The position numbers and the translations under genes are program-made. A stretch of 64,000 bases of DNA from Auriscalpium vulgare (taxonomy: Eukaryota; Basidiomycota; Agaricomycetes; Russulales; Auriscalpiaceae): contig JAHBBC010000006.1 in NCBI GenBank assembly GCA_019915015.1, forward strand, positions 1,054,001-1,118,000. The letters run 5' to 3'. Of this stretch, positions 43,261 to 55,824 are shown piece after piece; the stretch's first letter is position 1, and each line of letters opens with the position of its first letter. The notes beneath the pieces are model-generated. The model was not told the DNA's origin. It did not search any database and worked only from the letters and a program-made list of their open reading frames with translations.

Positions 43261-43759
43261 GTTTGAAATAGTTCGCGTGTTGGACGCGTGCTAACCACCC
43301 TTCTTGCTACTGGCCTTCGTCGTCATGTATACGGTAACAAGGTCATACGATGCGATTTATCAGGATTTGTGACACCTTCAAATTAGGTTATGTCTCGTCT
43401 GAGACTCTGAGGTCGTCTCAACTTCATCAGCGAGCGCGTGGGGAGTTTCATGTCTGCACCAGGACCGTCACGGTTGCAGTGTGAAGCTTAACTTAGCATT
43501 GAAATACTATACAGTCTCCTCGCTACATCCATCAGTCAGAGTGCAGGTGAGTATTCCGGACAATATAAAGTATTTCGATAGCACGACACAAAGCAAGCAC
43601 GTTCTAGATGGCTCCCACCCACAGTGGACGAAGAGGAAGATTCATAGAGTAAGGTATGTGATGGGTGAGGCGAGTTGGAAACCGCATTGATACTAGACAC
43701 GACGGAACGGAATTGCGCTAAAATGAGAGGAGAAGCTGGGGTGGTCGTGATTTTGGTGT
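43261..43759. other. Intergenic, 3' side of alpha-tubulin gene A
   Basis: No gene recognised in about 500 bp. Confidence 0.55.
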
Positions 43760-45737
43760 TCAGTACTCGCCCTCCTCTTCGGCGTCCGCAGAGTCGGTGC
43801 CGACCTCCTCGTAGTCGCGCTCGAGCGCGGCGAGATCCTCGCGCGCCTCCGAGAACTCACCCTAAAAACGATGATGAGAAGGTATGACGTGGGTCATAGT
43901 TGATGCGCTTACCTCCTCCATACCCTCGCCGACATACCAGTGCACGAATGCACGCTTGGAGTACATGAGGTCGAACTTGTAGTCTATGAACATCGATGAT
44001 GAGAAAACACGTGTTGTGCCCGGCCGATTTTCGAGACATACCGAGACGATGCCACGCAGTTCCGATGGCAGTAGTGCTGAGAGCGGATAAGCCACTGCAT
44101 GACGAACGATCAATGGGAAACTTACTTCGACAACATGCACAGGCTGCGCGTCGTCTTGGCGAGATCACCACCGGGAACACTGGCAGCGGGCTCGTTGCAA
44201 ATACCAAGCTAAAGAGCAGAAAGGTTGGATGTCTACGCCAAGCAAGATTGTGGGAGGAGTACGTACCTTGAAACCGGTCGGGCACCAGTCAACGAACTGG
44301 ATCGTCCGCTTCGTCTTGATGCTCGCCCACAGCGCTGAGGTATCCTTCGGCACAACATCACCACGGTACAGAAGGCACACCGCCACTATTTGACTCGATA
44401 AGGGCCATTCACACAATCATATGAATCGAGGACGTACTGTACTTTCCGTCCTTGGGATCACATTTCACCTGAGAAGTGAAGATTCCGTGTGAGTCACATA
44501 ATGTGTGGCGCTATAGGTCGCATGCATACCATCTGGTTGCCACTTTCGAAGCACGAGAAGGTCATCTCGGCGACCGAGTTCTGCTCGTGCGTCGCCTTGT
44601 CCGCTGAGAGAAAGGGGCGTACGTGGCGAGAGGGAAGTGGATACGGGGAAACTGTGAGACTTTAGCATGAATCGTGTGATTAGGTGAAGATGGCAGACGC
44701 ACGGCACCAGGTTCGTCTGGAACTCATTGAGATCGACATTGAGGGAGCCGTCGAAGCGAAGCGACGCCGTGACGGAGGAGACGACCTGGGCAATGAGCCT
44801 ATGAGGTTGGTGAAGCTTGGTTGGGAAACGCTCAGACGGTTCTTGCAGATGTCGTAAATCGCCTCGTTGTCACCTAATCCACTCGTGAGTTCACACCCTA
44901 GCCAACGCCATATTGACCACACAACACACATGAACGAGCAGTCCGCATGCTCCAGCGTGGTGTGCGTGGTGAGGACCGAGTTGTATGGCTCGACGACCGA
45001 GGTCGACAACTGGGGCGCAGGGTACACGCAAAACTCGAGCTTTGACTTCTTCCCGTAGTCTGTCGACAGGCGCTCCAACAGGAGCGCGCCGAAGCCAGAG
45101 CCAGTTCCACCGCCGAACGAGTGGAAGACAAAGAAGCCCTGGAGGCCATTGCAGTTGTCCGCGAGCCGGCGTAGCTTGTCCATTGTTGGGTCGATGAGCT
45201 CCTTGCCGACTGTGTAATGACCGCGAGCATCTACAAAACAGCACACCCAGTACCATCAGCACCCGATGAGGAGGGAACGGCGAGGTGAGAGGTGACTCAC
45301 AGTTGTTGGCGGCGTCCTCCTTGCCAGTGATCATGGTCTCTGGGTGGAAGAGCGAGCGAAGAGGGCCGGTCTTCACGTCATCGATGACGCCGGGCTCGAG
45401 GTCGACGTAGAGCGAGCGGGGCACGTACTTGCCCGAGCCGGTCTCGGAGAAGAACGTTGAGTGACCAATGTCTGTCCGCGAGCCATCGAGGACGCGACCG
45501 TCAGTCTGCACACGCCGGTAGCGACGCCATCAGCACATTCACGGGTGATATGGTGGTCATAACTCACGCTCAGGCCGTGTTCGATGGTGTAGAGCTCCCC
45601 TGCAATACGCAACAACACATGAGAAATTGCGCATGCGCGCGGCCAACGAGGCAACAAGACGCGTGAAAAGACTCACAGCAGGCATTGCCAATCTGGACAC
45701 CAGCCTGGCCAACGTGTACGGAAATGACTTCTCTCAT
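43760..45737 (-). CDS. Alpha-tubulin, gene A (divergent paralog)
   Basis: Highly intron-rich. Start [20 protein letters not shown] at 45737; the end is [11 protein letters not shown]. Recognisable exons include [87 protein letters not shown] (the GTP-binding GGGTGSG loop), [17 protein letters not shown] and [15 protein letters not shown]. It keeps a C-terminal Tyr. Compared with gene B it shows more substitutions (for example TAWHRL for SAWSRL). Alpha-tubulin pairs with beta-tubulin in microtubules. A head-to-tail paralog follows 413 bp upstream of its start. Confidence 0.93.
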
Positions 45738-46149
45738 GGTGCGGAATGGGGAGGATGGAAGTGCGGACTGGTGGTGGTGGTGAGCGACTGAGGTGGCGGA
45801 CGACAATTTGTGGGGCGACACGCCTGACAAATGCGGAAATTCAACGAAGCGATTCCGAATCCTTTCGCTCTTTTTCTTTTTAATTTACATGCTAACGCTC
45901 TTTCGGACTTCAAACGTGTCAACTTCCACCCCCGCATTCGACGCGCGATGTCTGATAAGTAGCCTAGGATACCAAAATGAAAATGCGGTGGGATTGGGAT
46001 AAAAGAACAATGACAGGGATATCATAAACGTGAAGGCTCGTAAAACGTTAATGGTGTAAAGAGAGGGTGACAACCGGCCCGGGACCAGTAGAGGGAATGC
46101 AAGTATAGGATGAATCGACAGGTATCAGAATCCACAAGTCTAGTACCGT
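45738..46149. other. Spacer between the tandem alpha-tubulin genes
   Basis: About 410 bp acting as promoter of gene A and 3' region of gene B. No ORF is supported. Confidence 0.6.
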
Positions 46150-47909
46150 CTAGTACTCGCCAGCCTCCTCAGCATCGGCCGAGTCGATGCCGACCTCCTC
46201 ATAATCCTTTTCAAGCGCAGCGAGGTCCTCGCGGGCCTCGGAGAACTCACCCTCCTCCATACCCTCACCGACATACCAGTGGACGAACGCGCGCTTCGAA
46301 TACAGGAGATCGAACTTGTGGTCCAGACGGCTCCACGCGGACGAGATGGCGGTGGTATTCGACAGCATGCACATGCTGCGCGACACCGTCGCAAGGTCAC
46401 CACCGGTGATGTGGGCGGGCGCCTCGTTACAGATGCCGAGCTTGAAACCGGTTGGGCACCAGTCGACGAACTGGATGGTGCGCTTCGTCTTGATGATAGC
46501 GACGGCGGCATTAACATCCTTGGGAACAAGGTCGCCACGGTACAGGAGGGCACAAGCCACTGCGATACTGCATGAGCACCGATCTAACGCCGACAGGCAA
46601 AGATACTTACTATACTTGCCCTCGCGGGGGTCGCACTTCACCATCTGGTTACCAGGCTCAAAGCAGGAGAATGTCATGTCCGCGACGGAGTTCTGCTCAT
46701 GGTGCGCCTTCTCGGCGGAGATAATGGGAGCAAAGGTGGCAAGAGGGAAGTGGATGCGGGGGAAGCTGCATACGGACTATCAGCCACCGTCCCTGAATTG
46801 AAATGTCACGACTTACGGAACCAGGTTAGTCTGGAACTCGTTCAAGTCAACGTTGAGGGAGCCATCGAAACGGAGGGAGGCCGTGATGGACGAAACAACC
46901 TGAGCAATCAGCCTGTTCAAGTTGGTGAAGCTGGGCGACGAGATGCCGAGGTTCTTCTTGCAGATGTCGTAGATAGCTTCATTGTCAACCTAACATATGG
47001 AGTTAGATTCCTTGCCACCGCGCATACAAAGCAGCAGTGCTTACCATGAAAGAGCAGTCCGAGTGCTCGAGCGTGGTATGCGTCGTCAAGACGGAGTTGT
47101 ACGGCTCAACGACCGAATTCGCGAGCGTGGGCGCCGGGTACACGCTGAACTCGAGCTTCGACTTCTTGCCGTAGTCGGTCGACAGGCGCTCGAGGATGAG
47201 CGCACCCAGACCGGAACCAGTTCCGCCACCGAACGAATGGAAGACAAAGAAGCCCTGGAGTCCGTTGCAGTTGTCGGCCAAGCGACGCAACTTGTCCATG
47301 ACGATGTCGATCTGCTCCTTCCCGATGGTGTAATGACCACGAGCATCTATGCAAGACAAGATGCCGAATTGGCACAAAGAACGCCGCACTGGAGGTGAGG
47401 CAAGCGAACTCACAGTTGCTGGCGGCATCCTCCTTGCCCGTGATCATGGTCTCGGGGTGGAAAAGGCTGCGGTATACCCCGGTGCGTACCTCATCGATCA
47501 CGTTGGGCTCGAGATCGATGTAGAGAGAGCGCGGCACGTGCTTGCCCGACGACGTCTCCGAGAAGAAAGTACTGAAGCCATCAAGGCTGTGGTTAGGCGA
47601 GTCATCGACGAGGCGACCGTCGGGCTGGAAATACACCACGTCAGTATGTTGAACAAAGATTAAGTGGCACCTAGAAGAACTCACGCTGAGACCGTGCTCG
47701 ACGGTGTAGAGCTCCCCTGCATATGATATGATACTTTAGCTAGCCGCTCAGCATTGCCAGACCAGACAGCGCATATCGCAGCACGACGCGTCAATTGCAT
47801 CGACGCGCGTACTGCCTCCGTGCACAGCTGGAAGAGGACGCGACTCACAGCAGGCATTCCCGATCTGCACACCAGCCTGGCCAACGTGGACGGAGATAAC
47901 TTCACGCAT
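46150..47909 (-). CDS. Alpha-tubulin, gene B
   Basis: Start [20 protein letters not shown] at 47909, end [11 protein letters not shown] at 46150. Exons encode [141 protein letters not shown] and [18 protein letters not shown]. All are in good order with short introns. This copy is closer to the general alpha-tubulin consensus than gene A and is the likely major isotype (inference). The loop around residue 40 has no acetylatable Lys in either copy. Confidence 0.94.
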
Positions 47910-48390
47910 TTTGCTTCTCGAGGATGTTCTGGGTAGCGGGTGAATTCGCGGCGCTCATAGAGGGGTTCAAGGCACGGCGTTGTGGACTTACGATGGGTAT
48001 GGGTCCGAACTGAAGTGGGGCGACACAAAGAGGGCGGAATGCGCTCCCAACGTTTTACATTCTGCTGACCTAAGCTTCCCACGGGCACGCGTTCGCCATG
48101 TGCGCGCCACTGCGCGGCGAGCAGGCAGAACAACTAGTAAGATTGACGTTAACTGCGTTCGCGGGAGGTACATAGACGTGTACAGTAAGAAGTACCAGGG
48201 AGAGACAGTGACGCGGTAGGACTAGACAGATTCTACGCTATGTATGGAGTATACTGGTGTACTGAGAGAGCCTGAGGCTCGCCATTTGAGATGGGTGGGT
48301 TACGGGTATAATTATATAGGACGGCTCCGGCGCATGAAAGGAAACGTATGATGACAGGGAATGACGCGTCTTGAAGCTCTGAGGTCGCGT
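47910..48390. other. Upstream region of alpha-tubulin gene B
   Basis: About 480 bp; presumed promoter of gene B and 3' region of the hydrolase. No ORF is supported. Confidence 0.6.
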
Positions 48391-51300
48391 CTACGACGGC
48401 GCAGGTGAGCCCGTCACCGTTTCGCCTACCGCCCGCGCGCCTTGCGAGGTTTTCTTCATGAATAGTCTGCACACCGCGCGGTCAAACTCATTAGGCCTCC
48501 TCACAACGAGAAAACACTCACGTGAGGATGGAATTCCAGATCGAGAGCCCATGCACCGGCATGACGGTCGTGCGCTTCTGCTGCTCCGACACGGACTGCT
48601 TCGGCGCCTTCACAGGGCTGTCGTCCGGGTCGAACGTCGCACGCAGCGTCTGCATGGCTTTCATCTTCGGGACCGTCTTGTGCGTCGTGGGAGCGTTGTG
48701 GTAGACGCTCTTCTTCAGTAGCGCGAATGCTTCGGGCTGTGCATGCACCCGTCATTGGTCAATGCAGCTCAACGTGACACCCACTGGACCAACTCACCGT
48801 ATCTCGGCGCCCGGCTATGGCGGATGGCGGTGGACGCTCATTGTCCAGGTCCAAGGGACCCCACCGCCTGTCTTCGTTGATTCGCCCGTTCGTCGTCGAA
48901 TTTACCGATATCGCAACCGAGGCCGACGACCGACTCCGAACAACCTTCGCCTTCGACCTGCCCTCCCCAGCAACATCCAACTCCTGTTCCGGCCGCTCCA
49001 CATCCTCAACATCCGTCGTCTCGCGCTCGAGCACCAGCCCCTTGTCTCTCGCATCCGCAAGCATCCTCTCCGCGCGCGCCTCGAGCTTGCGCCGCTTGCG
49101 CACGACCTTCTCCGCAAGGCGAGCGTACTTTTTGTCGACCATTTCCTGGCCGATCACCCAGCGCCGCACGGGCGCTTCCTTGATGACGCCAACATCACTG
49201 GGGCGCACGCACAGTGCAGGGATGTCCTCTTTATGCTCCATAGGCCGTGCCCGCCCGCGGATGTCGACGCGCTCGCGGATCATGTGGACATGCGGAACAT
49301 CCTCCGGAGCGTCCTAAGAACAAGGTCAACTTGAGTCCAACTGGGAGGCACAGAAAGCATATACCGGAGCCACTTTCTCCAGAATGTGTTCGCCCTTCAT
49401 AGAATTAGCTGCCGACTTATCCACATCGTCCGTCTTGATCTCCTCCGCAACAACGTCCTGATTCGCCCGGTACAGGTCGGCACCCGACGTGTCCTCGTCC
49501 TGCACGGTCTTCTTGTACATCTCACTGCGCGCCCTGCCGGGCAGCCATCGGCGCACGGTCCCGTTCTTACGCTGCACCTTATTCTCTATTTCAGCGTCGG
49601 AGTCGTTGTCGATGTGGACCTTACACTCGGGCCGGTGGAGCTCAGGGAAAGGGTTAAGCGCGATGTGGTCTTGAGGATGTATTGTTACATGACGGACAAA
49701 CTGGGCTATTGAGCGGTACGCATACTTGGCCTGTGAAATGATGCTCTCAGGAAACTTTCGCGACGATCTTGACTGAGCCTACTTACGCTGTCCGTAAAAG
49801 TGAACACCGTCAAGACGTGCGGCATTCCTGTGAATTTATCAGCTGCATTATACGGCATGGTGTGGTGTCAAGCCCACCGTCATATATTTGCAGATGAACC
49901 TGGAACGCAACAGTCAACAGCTATATATCACAACCCATGATGCGATATTCACCTTGGTAGGCGTCGTGAACTTCCCCGCGTTCTCCCGCTGACGCCGACC
50001 GTCCCTTATGACTCCCTTTCTCACCGGATACTCCTCCGGATGCGCTGCCCTGTGCGCTATGTGGATGATCTCATCGCGCAGTAGTTCGCCGTCCCCAGCT
50101 AAAATGTACAGCGGGCAAAGGTCGCCCAGAGAGCCCTGCAAGATGGGCGATACCAAAGGGTGTGTCAGCTGCCTGTGAAGCCAACAAGCTTCAGCATAGT
50201 GCAAATACACATATGCTATGAGAAACGCACTCGTTCGTCGCATATTGCTGGATCTGCGAGCGAATTTCAAGGGGTTGAGCATTTGGATCCTCCATCAGCA
50301 CTTTCGGCGGCTTTGGTTCCCATCTTTCCAGCTCCTCGAGGTCGATATCCGGATCCCGGTCCTCCGCCTCTGTTTCCCGCACATTCCCGCTTGCCTGCGT
50401 CCGGCTGCTCCCGCTGGGCGACTCGTTCGGCGGGGCCGTCTCAAGCATTTCCTGCTGACTCTGTATGCCTTCCTCCACGGCGCTTTCCCTCTGGACCTGC
50501 TCGACAGTCGTGTCCTGCTGTGCCGCCTGCATACGTTGTACATCGTGCTCGACGGTACGTCCCGGGCTGGGCGCGAGAGTGTCCGCGTGGCCCGGCGGCG
50601 GAGGTCCATTTGTCTGCGTGGGGATGACCCGGGCACGCTCGCCGTCCGGGACCGGGTGGACGGGCCAGAGCATGGAGGGTCGATGCACAAACCCGTGTGG
50701 TGGCATGATATCCTGCAAGATGTCAGCCTCCTCTAGTCGTGCCAGAACAAAGATGACTTCACTGTGTCCTTGTTCTCCATGACACTTTTGAAGCTATGCG
50801 TAAGGTCCACCCATGGACTGATGAGGATGGCTCCGGCAGGCTGCGGGATGCCCATGTCGCGAAGGACTGTGAGCGCAGTGAGGCACAGTGCAGCCCCGGC
50901 CGAGTCGCCGGCAAACACCATCTTTTTGGGGTCGATGGCCTTGTGCGGCGCACCACTGGAGGATGGGTGAGGTAGAAGTCTGCCGCACCTGAGTAATGAG
51001 TCATTTCGTACAAGAAAGCCGTGTACGCACAAGCGGCGAGCACATCGTGGAGCGGGCATGGCCAGGGATATTGAGGCGCTTTTCGATAGTTGACAGCAAA
51101 CGCTCTGCCTTTGAACTTGCGGGCTGCGACGATGTCAGACGAGTCTGGGGGAAATGTACCTGAAAAGGATTTACCATATCTAATAATCTGGTAACGATGC
51201 GTATCTGTGGAAAGCCTAAGTTAGGAACAAGCCCTCTCTCAGAAAAGCAAAAGCCTTACTGATCGATCCCCAATAGTATCCTCCGCCGTGTACATATAAC

Positions 51301-52007
51301 TTCGGCATAATTCAGGAAACACAGCTATGGCGAACGGACTCGACGTACCATGACCGACTCCAGCTTTTCCATCTTGCGTATCGTTTCATTGTAGGATCCA
51401 TTTTTCTTATCCTCGCCGATGTTATCTCCATTCAGGAACTTGCGCTCCGTGACCCACTCGGCGTCAATACCATCGAGACCGCGAACTTGCCACCATCGCT
51501 CGCCACCGACAACCTTCGCGAGGTCTTCAGGACCGAACCAGTCGATCAAAACGTCTGCGGCGCGGTTGCATGACGAAAGTGAAATGAGGACCGGCGCTAC
51601 AGCAGCCCAGAACGGGGCTGGAACGTGCGTGTTTGTGCTGTGGGCGGGTGTTTGTGAGCCTGGGCAAGCATCGAGGTGATGTAGACAACGCACAACGCCT
51701 GCAGGGATTCCATTGTGTTCTTGGTGCCGAGCTCGATGAAAGCCTTGACGATATGATAAGCCCTGCTGAAGTTCAGGTACACGACTCAAGTGGGGGGAAA
51801 ATAGACCGACTCGTCGTATAAGACGTCGTCTGTGGCGGTCGCGTCGCGAGGCTCGCCATGCCTGACTTTGCGCTGCTTGAGCTTGTAATGTTTAACGAGT
51901 GTCTTGAATACGACTTGTGTACTGCGTCAGAGGCGTGGCGGACCCAGCTAGAACATGATAAGACCTGGTGTGATGTAGACAGCAGCGGATGTTGTGCTGA
52001 CTGGCAT
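48391..52007 (-). CDS. Alpha/beta hydrolase (HSL/lipase-like) with long C-terminal region and an in-frame stop
   Basis: Start by my splicing MPVSTTSAAVYITP joined to VVFKTLVKHYKLKQRKVR at 52007. It continues LYDESVYFPPT, an in-frame TGA (51786-51788), then VVYLNFSRAYHIVKAFIELG. Later exons carry ERWWQVRGLDGIDAEWVTE, the oxyanion motif KLYVHGGGYYWGS, nucleophile MVFAGDSAGAAL, Asp in YILAGDGELLRDE and His in YDGMPHVLTVF, a complete triad. About 165 residues are inserted before the Asp (lid-like, Pro/Glu-rich). A ~350-residue tail (RRWVIGQEMVDKKYARLAEK...) ends GETVTGSPAPS. Fungal relatives are membrane-associated esterases. The TGA would leave a 50-residue peptide unless it is an error or translation starts downstream. 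Confidence 0.8.
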
Positions 52008-52695
52008 GTGTGTAGTTTGTGGGTTGCAGAAGTCGGGTAGCGATGGTGGGAGGCAGAGAAGGAGGGGTTGCAGCGCGTGAAGGCGAGCCCAAACGAATAT
52101 AAGCAACCGTCATGTTGGGTCGTGTCTCCCAACCTCGAAGTGGAAAACAGATCGAATGCATGACGCTCCAGCGGCTGCCGCCGGACCCCACGCGCGACGC
52201 GTGACGCAATTGCACCCTAACCTTATTCTAAGGGTTTCACCAACTTCACCGCGTTGCAACTTGAACCGTAACGCTATCAAGTGCCTTCAATTGTCGCCCT
52301 TGGACGCTTTTCGACCACCTTTACACTGCTCTGTCTCGACCAATGACTTCTTATTGGCACCCCGACACCATCCCTATGATGCACAAAATGCATCCGTTCA
52401 CCTGCTTCTGTCCCTCCATGTTCTCAGGCTCGCCAAACGGTCTCGCCGTCACGAAACGTCGATACTAGTCAAGATCACATATCTTCCTCCTGAAGCTTCC
52501 CTGGCCGCCGTTCTGCACGTCTCGATACATGGGCCGCCCGCTCCCCGCTGCCTCTGCTGACGTCGCCGGAGCGGACGGGCCATCGGGCCGGCTAGCGCAC
52601 TCCCGATATCCCTCCATCCGCGCACGCAGAACCGCTCTATAAAGAGCATCGATGACCACAGGTTTCCCCGAGCGTCGCCTTCCCCCTCCCCAACC
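52008..52695. other. Divergent promoter region
   Basis: About 690 bp between the hydrolase (-) and the DUF2264 gene (+). No gene recognised; TATA-like CTATAAAG near 52636 on + lies about 60 nt before the DUF2264 start. Confidence 0.55.
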
Positions 52696-54756
52696 ATGAG
52701 CCTAGATTTCTTCGACACGACACCCTTCGCGTCCAACCCCCTCAAAACCAAGTCCGACCTGCACGCATTTTGCACCGCGCTGCTCGACCCGCTCGCCGCG
52801 CACACCTCGCCGGGCGGCGCGCGCATACGCATCGGTTACACCGGGACGCACTTCGACGAGGCCGCCGCGCAGCTCGAGGGCTTCTCGCGCCCGATTTGGG
52901 GGCTCGCGGCGCTGCTCGCGGGCGGTGGCGAGTACGCGGGCACGGAGCGCTGGGTGCGCGGGTTCGGCGCGGGCACGGACCCGCGGGCCCGGAGTTCTGG
53001 GGGCACATGCGCGACAAGGACCAGCGCATGGTCGAGTGCTCGGCGATTGGGTATGCGATCGCGGTCGCGAGGGAGCAGCTGTGGGACCCGCTGAGCGCGG
53101 AGGCGAAGGCGCATTTCGAGGCGTGGCTCGGCGGGATGAACGACAAGGAGATGCCGAATACGAACTGGCTGTGGTTCCGGGTGCGTGCGTGCGCATGTCG
53201 TGTTCTCGTGCGGGGACCTGACTGCGGGGCTAGGTGTTCGCAAACCTCGGCCTGTCGAAGGTCGGCTCGTCGCACTTCAGCGCGGCGCGCATGAAGGCCG
53301 ATATGGACCACCTCGACACGTTCTACATCGGGCAGGGCTGGTCGCGTGATGGCCCGGAAGGCGTCGTGCAACTTGACTACTACTCGTCGTCGTTCGCCAT
53401 TCAATATTCGCAATTGATCTACTCCAAGCTCGCACAGGATCCAGAGCGTTGTGAGGAGTACCGCAACCGCGCGCGCACCTTTGCGCAGGACTTTGTGCAC
53501 TATTGGGACGAGGAAGGTGTGTATCCCCCGCGCGAAGTGTGATAGCTCTGGGCTGATTTTTGGCAGGTCGCGGTGTCACCTTCGGACGCAGTCTCACCTA
53601 CCGCTTCGCGATGTCCTCCTTCTGGGGCGCCTTCGCCTTTGCCGACGTCGACTTGCCCGCGCCCCTCACCTGGGGCGTCGTCAAGGGCCTGCAGCTGCGC
53701 AACATCCGCTGGTGGGCAAAGCAGCCCGGCGCGTACGCGCCCGACGGGACGTTCACCATCGGCTTCGTCTACCCCAACCTCAACATGACCGAGAACTACA
53801 ACTCGCCCGGGTCGCCCTACTGGGCGTTCCTCTCGTTCATCTCCCTCGCGCTCCCCGAGACGCACCCGTTCTGGGCCGCCGACGAGGCGCCTTACCCGAC
53901 CGCCGCGCTGCCGAGCCCGCGCGCGCTCTACCAGCCGCTGCACATCGCGACGCACCTCGGCGGGCACACGTACATCCTGTCCTCTGGCCAGCAGTGCTCG
54001 TACCCGGTCAAGCAGAGCGCGGCGAAGTACGGCAAGTTCGCGTACTCGTCCGCGTTCGGGTACAGCGTGCCCGCGGGGAGCCTCACGCTCGAGGAGCACG
54101 CCGCGGACAGCGCGCTCGCGCTGAGCGCGGACGGCGGCGAAACGTGGAAGGTGCGCCGCGCGACGCGCGCGGCGCGCTTTGAGGGCGCGCGCGACGGCGG
54201 CGCGCAGTGGCTGCGCGCGGAGTGGCACCCGTGGCCGGACGTCACTGTCGAGACGTGGCTCGTCCCGCCGACGCCGGCCGCGCCGCTCTGGCACGTCCGC
54301 GTGCACCGCATCCGCACCGCGCGCGCGCTGCAGAGCGCGGAGGGCGCGTGGGCGGTGTACGGGCAGCGCGCGGACGGGCGCGCGCTGGAGCCTGCGGGCG
54401 GCGATGGGGACGAGGCCGCGGGCACGCACGAGGCGGTGGGCATCGCGCGCGCGGTGTCGCGCGCAGGCGTGTCGGGCATTGCGGCGCTCGCGCTGGCGGC
54501 GGGCGGCGGGGGCGGTGGGGCACGTGCGGGCCGCGCGCTGCGCACGGACGCGAACACGAACCTCATGGTGCCGCGCGCGGTGCTCCCGACACTGCTCGGC
54601 GAGCACGACGCGGCCGAGGAGGACTTGTGGCTCGCAACGGCGGTGTTCGGCTTGCCCAGCCAGGGCGCGGCCGAGGGCGCGAGGCCCGGGTGGCAGGCGG
54701 AGTGGGTCAAGAGGCCGGCGGTCCCGCAGGAGATCTTAGCGCTAATCGGGGCGTAG
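52696..54756 (+). CDS. DUF2264 family protein, apparent frameshift near 52985
   Basis: Start [20 protein letters not shown]. Family motifs: [54 protein letters not shown] joined to [27 protein letters not shown] and [20 protein letters not shown]. After a second intron come [37 protein letters not shown] and [12 protein letters not shown]. Between GTDP and GPEFWG the frame slips by one base in the GC run at 52979-52993. Elsewhere the gene reads cleanly, so a missing base is likely. The fold is expected to be an alpha/alpha toroid related to glycoside hydrolases or lyases; substrate and location are unknown. Very GC-rich coding sequence. Confidence 0.88.
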
Positions 54757-55073
54757 CAGGCTGTGCAAGAGGCAAATCCGCTCGGAGGTTTATTATGACT
54801 CGGAGGGACGCGTGGTATCGTAGTTGGGATGGGTGGGCAGAAGAGCTGCTATTAGTACTGTGGAGAACATCAAGAAAGCCAGCAATCAGGAGTACAGTCT
54901 ACACAGCGATGCGATGATACAGTAGCACAACAGAGTGGAAATCAGAGTAAGGGACAGCAGGCATGGAGAGCGAGAAATGGATGAAGCAAGTAGGAATGAG
55001 CGACTAACTGCGTGGTGTGTCAGACAGCAGCGCGCGGGGTAGCGTGTGGCAAGGACGTACGCTTTATAGGTGT
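54757..55073. other. Intergenic between convergent genes
   Basis: About 320 bp, nothing recognised; contains 3' regions of the DUF2264 and phosphatase genes. Confidence 0.6.
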
Positions 55074-55824
55074 TCAAGGAGTGTGTTTAAGCGCGGCCTT
55101 GCAGACGGCGGTCGAGATTCTGGCGCCAACGCACGTATATTCCCTCAGTGGGGGACGGCGCATACCTGCACATCTCGAAGAGCGAGAGCTGCTCCTGGAA
55201 GCCCACATTTGGCCAGATCTGCTCGCGGTCTGGGGGACGCGTGAGCGGAGGGCAGCGGAAGCAAGAGAGATCGAGAGCTTACGGCGGCGGACAGTGTCCA
55301 GGGCGTCGGTAGAGCTGATGCGCCTGGACCACATGACTGGAAACGCGAGGCTCAGTTCACGGCGGGGGAGCGGGAGACGAGAGAGAGTGTACTCACGGTA
55401 AGCGGCCATGATAGTGGCGCCACGCGAGAGCCCGTGAAGTCCGTGCACGAGGACGACGCCACCGACGCGGAGAGCCTCGTCTATGAAGCGGCAGGCGTGG
55501 GGCATCCAGATGAGCAGGTCCTCGACGTCGGCATCCTGGACAGGGATGCGGAGGTGGCGGATGCCGGACTGGGGGTGCTCTGCGGGGATTGGCTCGGTGC
55601 AGACGGAGACGATGTGCGTGATGCGACGCTCGGTCAACGAACGCGTCGATTGCGCAGAGACGATGCTAAATGGGTGACGTGGGGTCAGAACTCCGGGTTG
55701 CGAGGAAGGGTATTAGGAAGGGTATTAGGGTAATAGGCTGTGAGGGAGCTGTCAAGAAGGGAAGCACGTACTTGCCCAAAAAGAGACGGCCCTCAATAAT
55801 AGCGCTGACGTTCTTGAAGCCCAT
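55074..55824 (-). CDS. Dual-specificity phosphatase-like protein with Gly at the catalytic Cys
   Basis: Start MGFKNVSAIIEGRLFLG at 55824. Introns GTACGT...ATTTAG, GTGAGT...TTCCAG and GTAAGC...CCCCAG are clear. The domain reads VSAQSTRSLTERRITHIVSV, IRHLRIPVQDADVEDLL (general-acid Asp kept), FIDEALRVGGVVLVH, then GLHGLSRGATIMAAYLM, and EQIWPNVGFQEQLSLFEMC. The normal active site is HCxxGxSRS; here it is HGLHGLSRG, with codon GGA in place of Cys and Gly for the last Ser. All fold-defining residues remain, so the protein probably folds but cannot form the phospho-cysteine intermediate. It may be a pseudophosphatase that binds phosphoprotein. Confidence 0.88.

Noticed and set aside
53500..54606. 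368-codon minus-strand open frame opposite the DUF2264 gene
   Set aside because: Arg/Ala-rich translation typical of the antisense of a GC-rich gene; the plus strand encodes a recognisable family.
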